Shown: piece by piece, positions 1 through 5,716 of the stretch
Position numbering within the stretch: position 1 is the first letter of the stretch
How the letters are laid out: each line of letters opens with the position of its first letter
Origin: Paracoccaceae bacterium
GTDB lineage: Bacteria > Pseudomonadota > Alphaproteobacteria > Rhodobacterales > Rhodobacteraceae
DNA length: 6,118 nucleotides
NCBI GenBank assembly: GCA_016764835.1
Contig: JAESRD010000016.1
Coordinates: 1 to 6,118, forward strand
Reading direction: 5' to 3'
Notes under the pieces: generated by a model
Databases searched by the model: none
What the model was told of the DNA's origin: nothing
The model's input: only the letters and a program-made list of their open reading frames with translations
Translations under genes and position numbers: made by a program

Positions 1-324
1 AAAGCCGACAAGGTCTTGCCATTGCTCACCAAACTGAAACGAGGTCGGGTCGAGCCCGGCATTAGTCACCCTGATATAGATCTGCAATTCGGGGCTAAAA
101 CCGCCGGGGTTATCAGCCGGTACTTGCGCCAGCGCATCCGCCCCGGCACGAAAATCTGAAAAGTCGAGCAGGCCGCCGGTAAAGAAGCCGTCGGCTGTGT
201 TGCCAACAATATCAGCGGGCAATGCCCCGACCATATCTAGAAATTGCGCGCCGCGCTCTTGGGCAAATGCTGCGCTAGCGGCAAGGCTAAGGGCGACGGC
301 GAAGAACAATGGCTGTTTGAGCAT
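1..324 (-). CDS. Exported small protein of unknown function, 3' end beyond the window
   Basis: I do not recognise this family. The reverse strand reads 108 codons without a stop from an ATG at 322-324 to the window edge, so the C-terminus is missing. The start is supported by an AGGA Shine-Dalgarno (plus-strand tcct at 331-334) six bases upstream. The first 21 residues look like a Sec signal peptide: MLKQ, a hydrophobic core (PLFFAVALSLAASA) and an AFA cleavage box before QERG. The visible mature part, about 87 residues, has no further membrane segment or cysteine and contains an acidic/aromatic stretch (GFFTGGLLDFSDFRAGADAL). The product is therefore probably periplasmic or secreted. It lies 69 bp downstream of the ClC gene on the same strand with no obvious terminator between, so co-transcription is possible. 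The signal peptide is seen in the sequence; the function is unknown. Confidence 0.8.
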   Translation of the reverse strand, partial: MLKQPLFFAVALSLAASAAFAQERGAQFLDMVGALPADIVGNTADGFFTGGLLDFSDFRAGADALAQVPADNPGGFSPELQIYIRVTNAGLDPTSFQFGEQWQDLVGF

Positions 325-330
325 GGGGCG

Positions 331-334
331 TCCT
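331..334 (-). promoter_or_regulatory. Shine-Dalgarno of the exported-protein gene
   Basis: The minus strand reads AGGA, then six bases (CGCCCC), then ATG. This fixes the start of the signal-peptide protein at 324. The rest of the 325-393 gap shows only a weak GGC/GCC hairpin without a U-tract, so I see no terminator between the ClC gene and this gene. Confidence 0.6.
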
Positions 335-393
335 ATTTGGAAATGTCGGGCGTTTTGCCAAAGCTACCCTACAGGTGCTGCGCCGCCAATCCC

Positions 394-2100
394 TTACGAA
401 TGCTCTTCGGCCGCTGTGGATGCCAATGCCCGGTTAAGCGCCTTGAGCGCATCTATTTGAAACAGCGCACCGCGCAGCTCTGGCACCTGCCCGTCAGGCA
501 CGAACACCACCGGCAGGAAACTGGCATTGGTTTTCTCAAATAGCGGCATGGCGGTCTCAAGCGTTTGATCTTCACGCAGGGCAATGCCGTCAGCAAGCAT
601 CTGCTCAAGCGCCTCAGTGTCAGCCGCGCGCGGCGCACCGGTGGCCCGCATGACCGTATCAACCCGCACCGTGCCCAGCAGCCATGCTTGCGGTCCGGCG
701 GCCAGATGCACGCCGCTTTGCTCCAACAAAGTGAGGAAAAACGAGCGGTCAACCAGATTGCTCGATATCGCCACTGATAGGCTGACGGCGACCATAACCG
801 CCAGCCCGGCCTGCCAGTCGCCGGTCAGCTCAAACACGATAAGCGTGGTTGAGATCGGCGCGCCGAGCACCGCCGCCGCCACCGCGCCCATGCCCGCCAG
901 CGCATAAAGCGTGACCCCGCCAGACAGGTAGGGCACCAGCGAGGTGGCCAAATGGCCAAAGGCCAGCCCGGTCAGCGCGCCGATCATCAGCGACGGCGAG
1001 AAGATGCCGCCGCCCATACGCCCGGCCATGGTGATGGCCAAGGCGGCGATCTTTACCGCCACGAACAGCACTGCCGCCGAGAAGACAAAATTACCGTTGA
1101 GCGCGGCTGATGTGGTCTCATAGCCAACGCCAATGACATGCGGGAAAAAGATGGCAATCGCCCCGAGCATGGCGCCTGACACGCCGGGCATCAGCCAAGC
1201 TGGCAGGCCGGAGCGCTGTTGCCAGTCTGTCGCCACCCTGTCGGCCCAAAACACCGCGCGCATTTGTACCACGGCGACAAGGCCGCAGAGCAGGCCGAGG
1301 ATCATGAAGGCCGGCAATTCGGCGTAGAACTGTAGCGCCGTTTGTACGGGGAAATCAAACTCGGTGAAGTCGCCGTAAACCAACCGGCTGAGCACAGTGC
1401 CTGCGACGCTGGCAATGACAATTGGCGCGAAGGCGTGAATGGCAAAGTGGCGCAGCACGACTTCGAGCGCGAACAGCGCCCCGGCGATGGGCGCGTTAAA
1501 ACTGGCCGAGACTGCCGCCGCCACGGCGCAGCCCAACAGGTCGCGCCCGTCAACCCCGTTGGCCCGCATCCACTGGTTGGTGTATGAGGCGACGACGGAG
1601 GCGAGGTGCACCACCGGCCCTTCGCGCCCCGTTGAACCGCCGGTCGACAGCGTGATCAGCGAGGCCAGTGTTGAAACCAGCCCGCGCCGCCGCTGCACCT
1701 TGCCCTCATAAAGTGCCGCCGCTTCAATGACATCGGCCACGGACTTCACCCGGCCATCATCGGTAAACCGGTGCAGCAGCTGGCCGACAACCAGCCCGCC
1801 CATCGTTGGGATCAGCAGAACCCAGTACCAGCCCAGCCGGGCCGCATGGCTGTGTAGATGCAGCAGATCATCGGTGCCGTAAAGCGTCGCCTGCAACCAG
1901 TCGATACCAGTGCGAAAGCCGATCGCCGCCAGCCCAGAGACGACGCCCACAGCCAAAGCCACAAACCAAAAGCGCACCTGACGCGGGCCGTATTGCCACA
2001 GCAGCGCCCAGCCAGAGGTGAAGCCCGCCCAAAAGCGCTGCCATTCATTTTGCGGCTCCCCCGCTGCATTTGGCTTATCATTCACGCGTGGCTTTGCCAT
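394..2100 (-). CDS. ClC-family chloride channel/transporter with a short C-terminal CBS-like region
   Basis: This 568-residue inner-membrane protein should move chloride or similar anions. Family marks are GREGP at 158-162 (gating glutamate E160), FNAPIAGALFALE at 201-213, and GRMGGGIFSP at 360-369, the counterpart of the GxFxP anion-binding loop. Hydrophobic helices run from about residue 42 to 450. A cytosolic tail at about 478-566 resembles roughly one CBS repeat (VDTVM, then TLETAMPLFEKTNASFLPVV). Two features are unusual. The GSGIP motif expected near 118-122 reads VKSVA, and the internal proton glutamate of E. coli CLC-ec1 (E203) aligns with V214, as in animal ClC channels. By family knowledge this argues against standard 2Cl-/H+ exchange, so it may be a channel or a variant transporter. 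The start has an AGGGA Shine-Dalgarno at 2106-2110 with a five-base spacer. It is divergent from the D-lactate dehydrogenase gene. The family is secure; the transport mode is inferred. Confidence 0.95.
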   Translation of the reverse strand: MAKPRVNDKPNAAGEPQNEWQRFWAGFTSGWALLWQYGPRQVRFWFVALAVGVVSGLAAIGFRTGIDWLQATLYGTDDLLHLHSHAARLGWYWVLLIPTMGGLVVGQLLHRFTDDGRVKSVADVIEAAALYEGKVQRRRGLVSTLASLITLSTGGSTGREGPVVHLASVVASYTNQWMRANGVDGRDLLGCAVAAAVSASFNAPIAGALFALEVVLRHFAIHAFAPIVIASVAGTVLSRLVYGDFTEFDFPVQTALQFYAELPAFMILGLLCGLVAVVQMRAVFWADRVATDWQQRSGLPAWLMPGVSGAMLGAIAIFFPHVIGVGYETTSAALNGNFVFSAAVLFVAVKIAALAITMAGRMGGGIFSPSLMIGALTGLAFGHLATSLVPYLSGGVTLYALAGMGAVAAAVLGAPISTTLIVFELTGDWQAGLAVMVAVSLSVAISSNLVDRSFFLTLLEQSGVHLAAGPQAWLLGTVRVDTVMRATGAPRAADTEALEQMLADGIALREDQTLETAMPLFEKTNASFLPVVFVPDGQVPELRGALFQIDALKALNRALASTAAEEHS

Positions 2101-2105
2101 TTTCT

Positions 2106-2110
2106 TCCCT
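2106..2110 (-). promoter_or_regulatory. Shine-Dalgarno of the ClC gene
   Basis: The minus strand reads AGGGA, five bases (AGAAA), then ATG at 2100. This supports the chosen start and the protein beginning MAKPRVND. Confidence 0.6.
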
Positions 2111-2120
2111 ATTGCGTGGC

Positions 2121-2149
2121 TTTTGGTCCTGCCCTAACGGCGCTATACT
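2121..2149 (+). promoter_or_regulatory. Candidate sigma70-type promoter for the D-lactate dehydrogenase gene
   Basis: TATACT at 2144-2149 matches five of six bases of the -10 consensus. The -35 side is poor: TTTTGG at 2121-2126 (17-base spacer) or TTGGTC at 2123-2128 (15-base spacer). Transcription from this -10 would start near 2156, giving a leader of about 26 bases that contains the Shine-Dalgarno. The weak -35 fits a promoter needing an activator, which is inference only. The same segment also carries TTGCCA (minus strand, 2167-2172) and a TATAGC-like -10 (2142-2147) facing the ClC gene with a 19-base spacer, so overlapping divergent promoters are possible. Confidence 0.4.
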
Positions 2150-2159
2150 GGCACCGTTA
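2135..2159. promoter_or_regulatory. Imperfect inverted repeat in the divergent intergenic region, possible operator
   Basis: TAACGG at 2135-2140 and CCGTTA at 2154-2159 are perfect inverted copies separated by 13 bases. The symmetry continues inward with GC (2142-2143) and GC (2151-2152), giving eight of nine arm positions paired around the core TATACTG. The half-site centres are 19 bp apart, close to two helical turns, and the core contains the candidate -10 box. No U-tract follows, so it is not a terminator. A dimeric regulator bound here could control both divergent genes; which regulator is unknown. Confidence 0.4.
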
Positions 2160-2170
2160 CACCGCATGGC

Positions 2171-2176
2171 AAGGAG
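2171..2176 (+). promoter_or_regulatory. Shine-Dalgarno deciding the D-lactate dehydrogenase start
   Basis: AAGGAG is followed by five bases and ATG at 2182. It is important because the reading frame stays open upstream to 1858, antisense to the ClC gene. This strong site, and the point where family similarity begins, place the true start at 2182. Confidence 0.8.
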
Positions 2177-2181
2177 CCACG

Positions 2182-3585
2182 ATGACGATTGCGCGCGCAT
2201 TAGATGTTCTTACCCCCTTCCTAGGCGATCGGCTCAGCCGGGCAAAGGCTGATCTGGAAACACATGGCCGCTCAGAAGCGCATTTTGCGCCGTTGCCGCC
2301 AGACGCTGTGGCCTGGCCACGCGACACGGCCGAGGTGGCGCAGATCGTCAAAATATGCGCCGAACATGATTGCCCGATCATTGCTTACGGTGCTGGCACC
2401 TCGCTTGAGGGCCATGCGCTCGCCGCCAAAGGTGGGCTGGTGCTGAACATGACCCGCATGGACAAAGTGTTGGAAATCAACGCCGAAGACATGGATGCCC
2501 GCGTACAACCCGGCATAACCCGCGAGCGGCTTAATGATGAGCTGCGCGCGACAGGGCTGTTCTTCTCGGTTGATCCCGGTGCCAATGCCACGCTTGGCGG
2601 CATGGCCTCTACCCGCGCCTCTGGCACCACCGCCGTGCGCTACGGCACCATGCGCGACAATGTGCTGGGGCTAGAGGTGGTTTTGGCCGATGGTCGGATT
2701 ATCCGCACCGGCGGGCGGGCGCGCAAATCAGCCTCGGGTTATGATCTAACTGGGCTGATTGTCGGGGCCGAGGGCACGCTGGGCATTATCACCGAACTGG
2801 TGATCAAGCTGGCGGGGCAGCCAGAGGCAGTGTCGGCCGCGACCTGTAGCTTTGAAACCATTGAAGGCGCCGTGAATGCGGTGATCGAGACCATTCAATA
2901 CGGTGTGCCCATGGCCCGGATCGAGTTTATAGATGCAGCAACCGCCGCCGCACTCAACGCCCGCCACGGCACAGATCTCGCCCTCACTCCACATTTGATG
3001 ACAGAGTTTCACGGCTCGCCCGCCGCCGTGGCCGAGCAGGCCGAAACGCTGGCAAGCATTGCCGCCGAGCATGGCGGCAAAGATTTCAAATGGTCGGCCA
3101 AGGAAGAGGAGCGCAAGGCGCTCTGGCAAATGCGCCACCACGCCTATTGGTTAATATTGGCCAGCAAGCCCGGCAGCACGGCGATTGTCACCGATTGCTG
3201 TGTGCCGCTATCAAAGCTGGCCCAAGCCGTGATTGAAACCCAAGATGATATTGCCGCCAGCGCCATATCTGGCCCGATCCTCGGCCATGTCGGTGACGGT
3301 AATTTTCATGCGATCCTGCTGATCGACCCTGACAATGCCGACGAACGCGCGCAGGCCGAAGCTTTGGCCGGGCGCTTGGCCGAGCGGGCGCTGCGGCTTG
3401 GCGGCACGGTGACCGGCGAGCACGGTATTGGCATGGGCAAGCTGGCCTATATGGCCGCCGAGCACGGGGAAGCATGGCAGGTGATGGCGCAGATAAAGCA
3501 CGCGCTTGACCCGCGCAACATTATGAACCCCGGTAAGGTCACCGCCGGGGCCGAAAACACAGTCGGGACCGAAAATGCGGTATAG
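2182..3585 (+). CDS. FAD-linked D-lactate dehydrogenase (cytochrome), DLD1/LDHD type
   Basis: This 467-residue flavoenzyme probably oxidises D-lactate (or a related D-2-hydroxy acid) to pyruvate and passes electrons to cytochrome c or the quinone pool (EC 1.1.2.4 type). The N-terminal FAD-binding PCMH/FAD_binding_4 domain covers about 40-215, with YGAGTSLEGH at 69-78, DPGANATLGGMASTRASGT at 131-149, VRYGTMRDN at 152-160 and GAEGTLGIIT at 195-204. The C-terminal FAD-oxidase domain covers about 215-455, with ARIEF at 245-249, GHVGDGNFH at 368-376 (H369 and H376, usual metal/active-site histidines), GEHGIG at 412-417 and NPGK at 449-452. Similarity to human LDHD as I recall it is strong along the whole length. 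Glycolate oxidase GlcD is the main alternative, but no glcE or glcF lies beside it. The downstream gene is 58 bp away with no terminator between, so an operon is possible. The last 15 residues (AENTV/TENAV) look like a small duplicated tail. Confidence 0.9.
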   Translation: MTIARALDVLTPFLGDRLSRAKADLETHGRSEAHFAPLPPDAVAWPRDTAEVAQIVKICAEHDCPIIAYGAGTSLEGHALAAKGGLVLNMTRMDKVLEINAEDMDARVQPGITRERLNDELRATGLFFSVDPGANATLGGMASTRASGTTAVRYGTMRDNVLGLEVVLADGRIIRTGGRARKSASGYDLTGLIVGAEGTLGIITELVIKLAGQPEAVSAATCSFETIEGAVNAVIETIQYGVPMARIEFIDAATAAALNARHGTDLALTPHLMTEFHGSPAAVAEQAETLASIAAEHGGKDFKWSAKEEERKALWQMRHHAYWLILASKPGSTAIVTDCCVPLSKLAQAVIETQDDIAASAISGPILGHVGDGNFHAILLIDPDNADERAQAEALAGRLAERALRLGGTVTGEHGIGMGKLAYMAAEHGEAWQVMAQIKHALDPRNIMNPGKVTAGAENTVGTENAV

Positions 3586-3643
3586 TCACAATTCTGGCCA
3601 AAGCCTGCGCCATAAGCTACGCTAGTTTAAGCACAAGGCGCAA
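3586..3643 (+). other. Short gap between D-lactate dehydrogenase and the LuxR-hydrolase gene, with ribosome binding site
   Basis: These 58 bases hold AAGG at 3635-3638, five bases before the ATG at 3644, a fair Shine-Dalgarno. There is no terminator hairpin. A CATAAG -10-like hexamer at 3611-3616 has no matching -35, so I do not call a promoter. The simplest reading is read-through from the upstream gene, with an independent weak promoter not excluded. Confidence 0.5.
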
Positions 3644-5389
3644 ATGACCGAAGATATTGACCTTTTCACTAGCGAAGAGATGACCGAAGAGGTGATCAAC
3701 CGCCTCTATGAGGTGGTTGTTGACCCTATGCGCTATGAAGATCTGCTTGACCGATGGGAAGAGCTGATGCGTGCTGGCTCGCTGCTGCCCGGCGATGCGC
3801 CAGACCTCTCAGCCGTGGCCAACCATGTGCAGCGCGCCGGCCAGGCGCTTGACAGGGTGATCAGTGAAAGCGGCACCGATGCGCCGGGCGCTGTGCTCGA
3901 TAAGATCGGTAATGCCGCCGCCTTCGCCCTTGGCCGCGATCTGACCGTGCTGGCCAGCAACGCAGCCTCTGCCGCAGCCCTTGGCATTGGGCCGGGCGCG
4001 TCAATTCATGATATGGCTTTGGGGCCGGGCGAGACCGCCGTGATCGCCCTGCAAACCGACAGGCTGTTCGTTGGCAATAGCAACAAAGGCATTGTGCTGC
4101 GGTTGCGCGCCGCCCATTCAGACCGGCTCATGCTGGTCCATATGCGTGCCATACGCCCAGAGGCCGGGCCTGCTTATATATTGATCGTCACCTCCGAGTT
4201 GGCTTGGCCATCTGGGTTTACCGAGCTGCTGCGCGGCGCGTTTGACCTGACCCCGGCTGAGGCCGAGGTGATGCGCGCCTTGGCCGAGGGCCACAGCCCG
4301 GCCGAGATTGCCCGCGCTCGCGCTCGCTCAATAGAGACCATTCGCGCCCAGCTTAAAACCGTGATGTCCAAAACCGAAACCCGCAGCCAGTCAGAGCTGG
4401 TGCGGCTAACGCTCTCAACCATGGATATTGCCCGCTTCTCTGACGATGCCGCCGCCAACCTGCCCGAAGGCGAAGCGGCGCAAGGCACCCTGCTCAAACG
4501 TGACTTTAACACTTTGCATCTCGATGATGGTCGACAGCTCGACTATCTGATCCTTGGCGATCCAAACGGCAAACCTGTTCTGTTTCTGCCGCTCGACTTT
4601 GGCCTTGTCCGCTGGCCCGCCTCTGCCGAGGCCGAGGCCACCCGCGCCGGGATCAAGATCATCGTCGTCATCCGCCCCGGCTTTGGCAACTCGACCAGTT
4701 TGCCAAGGGGCACGCCCTATATTGCCCAGCTGGTTGATGACCATGTGCATGTCTTGGAGCATTTGCAAACCGGGCCGGTGCCTATCGTCTCATTGGGGGG
4801 CGACAGCTATATCGCCATGGCGCTTCATGCCGCCTATCCCGAAAAGTTCAAAGCCTTGATCGCCTGCGCCGGGGTGCTGCCCTTCGCCCGGCCCGCGCAA
4901 TATGAGCGCATGCAGAAATGGCACCGGTTCATTCTAGCTGGCGCGCGCTATACGCCGCAGGTCCTGCCCTTCATGGTCAAGGCCGGGTTTGCGCTGGCCC
5001 GCAGGCTAGGCAAACGCGGTTTCATGCATGCGATATATGGCGACTCGCAGGCCGATGTGAACACGTTCAAAATCCCTGAAGTTTTTGAGGCAATCATCGT
5101 CGGCTCACAAGTGACGCTGTCAGACAGCCATATGGCGCATGACGCCTTTACCCGCGAAGTTATCTCGCATGAGACCGCCGACTGGAGCAGCGAACTTGTT
5201 GCCCTAAAGCAGATCCCGGTTCACTTCCTTAACGGGTTGCAAGACCCACAAGTGCCGGTCGAGACATTGGCCGAGTATCAGCAAGATTACCCATGGATCA
5301 GTTTTCGCAAATTTCCCGATGCGGGCCAGCTGCTGTTCTTTCTCAAATGGCGCGAGGTCATCGCCTTAACCCTACGTTATCTCGATTAA
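3644..5389 (+). CDS. LuxR-type HTH regulator fused to a degenerate alpha/beta-hydrolase domain
   Basis: This 581-residue protein is a likely cytosolic transcription regulator, with no signal peptide or membrane segment. Residues about 16-45 (NRLYEVVVDPMRYEDLLDRWEELM) and a PAS-like region at about 85-190 precede a LuxR/GerE HTH at 201-262 (LTPAEAEVMRALAEGHSPAEIARA, then SIETIRAQLKTVMSKTETRSQSELV). Residues about 285-581 form an alpha/beta-hydrolase fold: RPGFGNS at 344-350, nucleophile elbow GGDSYIA at 385-391 with Ser388, and the acid in GLQDPQVP at 531-538 with Asp534. The position of the catalytic histidine, normally GH near the C-terminus, is Gln562 in DAGQLLFF. The HG oxyanion motif is replaced by PL (316-317), and Ile390 replaces the second elbow glycine. 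I infer a ligand-binding pseudo-hydrolase controlling the HTH, though weak or altered catalysis is possible. It follows the D-lactate dehydrogenase gene, perhaps in one operon. Its targets are unknown. Confidence 0.9.
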   Translation: MTEDIDLFTSEEMTEEVINRLYEVVVDPMRYEDLLDRWEELMRAGSLLPGDAPDLSAVANHVQRAGQALDRVISESGTDAPGAVLDKIGNAAAFALGRDLTVLASNAASAAALGIGPGASIHDMALGPGETAVIALQTDRLFVGNSNKGIVLRLRAAHSDRLMLVHMRAIRPEAGPAYILIVTSELAWPSGFTELLRGAFDLTPAEAEVMRALAEGHSPAEIARARARSIETIRAQLKTVMSKTETRSQSELVRLTLSTMDIARFSDDAAANLPEGEAAQGTLLKRDFNTLHLDDGRQLDYLILGDPNGKPVLFLPLDFGLVRWPASAEAEATRAGIKIIVVIRPGFGNSTSLPRGTPYIAQLVDDHVHVLEHLQTGPVPIVSLGGDSYIAMALHAAYPEKFKALIACAGVLPFARPAQYERMQKWHRFILAGARYTPQVLPFMVKAGFALARRLGKRGFMHAIYGDSQADVNTFKIPEVFEAIIVGSQVTLSDSHMAHDAFTREVISHETADWSSELVALKQIPVHFLNGLQDPQVPVETLAEYQQDYPWISFRKFPDAGQLLFFLKWREVIALTLRYLD

Positions 5390-5557
5390 ACTTCGCCCTA
5401 CCCTATATGGGGTATGACCACTCCGGCTTTCGAGAATAAGTTTATAGGTGTTTTTATGACCAATCTTTTCTCAGCCCTAAGCTAACAAATTATTTGAATG
5501 ACGCGCGCGGAAGTGAGTGGCCGCACGCAAGAGTATACGCCGTAATTTTCGGCGCAG

Positions 5558-5592
5558 AAGGCGGTCTTGATTTTGGTCAAGGCCGCCTTTTT
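5558..5592 (+). terminator. Intrinsic terminator, plus strand
   Basis: A 13-pair stem (5558-5570 with 5577-5589, one G-U wobble) with loop TTTTGG is followed directly by a T-run at 5588-5592 and more Ts after GA. It is preceded by the five-pair hairpin at 5538-5554. The terminator lies about 170 bp past the stop of the LuxR-hydrolase gene, so it would give that transcript a long 3' tail, unless it ends a separate small transcript. Confidence 0.85.
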
Positions 5593-5660
5593 GATTTTAG
5601 TGGCATGAATGTTTGGCAAAGTTGCTTTGCCCGCCCCCCTGCGCAGATTACCCCAGCCAA

Positions 5661-5694
5661 ACAAAAGGCCAACACACTGCGCAGTGTGCTGGCC
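5661..5694 (-). terminator. Intrinsic terminator of the VPLPA-CTERM gene, minus strand
   Basis: Positions 5667-5694 form a 28-base near-perfect palindrome (GGCCAACACACTGC with GCAGTGTGCTGGCC). The single mismatch on the plus strand is a U-G pair in minus-strand RNA. On that strand the stem is followed by TTTTGT (5666-5661), the expected U-tract. It begins about 20 bases after the stop codon at 5717, a typical distance. Confidence 0.85.
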
Positions 5695-5716
5695 AATCGC
5701 CGAAATATTATGTGCC

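Larger units (their letters stand above)
5390..5716. other. Gene-poor convergent intergenic stretch
   Basis: This 327-bp stretch separates two convergent genes. It holds a small hairpin (TACCC 5399-5403 with GGGTA 5410-5414), a repeated octamer TATGACCA at 5413-5420 and 5455-5462, a nine-codon plus-strand ORF at 5456-5485 (MTNLFSALS) preceded by AGGTG, a five-pair hairpin at 5538-5554 (CGCCG/CGGCG), and one intrinsic terminator for each strand, listed separately. The longer open frames here have no recognisable product and overlap the terminators, so I do not call them genes. A small RNA ending at the plus-strand terminator is possible but has no convincing promoter. Confidence 0.6.

Noticed and set aside
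1858..2181. Upstream in-frame extension of the D-lactate dehydrogenase reading frame (108 extra codons)
   Set aside because: It lies antisense to the ClC gene and through the promoter region, has no family similarity, and the AAGGAG site plus the start of homology place the true start at 2182.
2746..3141. Minus-strand open frame of 131 codons inside the D-lactate dehydrogenase gene
   Set aside because: It is a shadow of a strongly conserved gene on the other strand, without a recognisable product.
3611..3616. CATAAG as a -10 box for the fusion-regulator gene
   Set aside because: No acceptable -35 element lies 15-19 bases upstream, so there is too little support to call a promoter.
4415..4768. 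Minus-strand open frame inside the fusion-regulator gene
   Set aside because: It is antisense to clear HTH-hydrolase coding sequence; it is explained by GC-rich codon bias.
5456..5485. Nine-codon ORF MTNLFSALS read as an attenuator leader peptide
   Set aside because: No plus-strand gene follows the downstream terminator within the window, and the peptide has no run of regulatory codons. It is kept only as part of the small-transcript observation.
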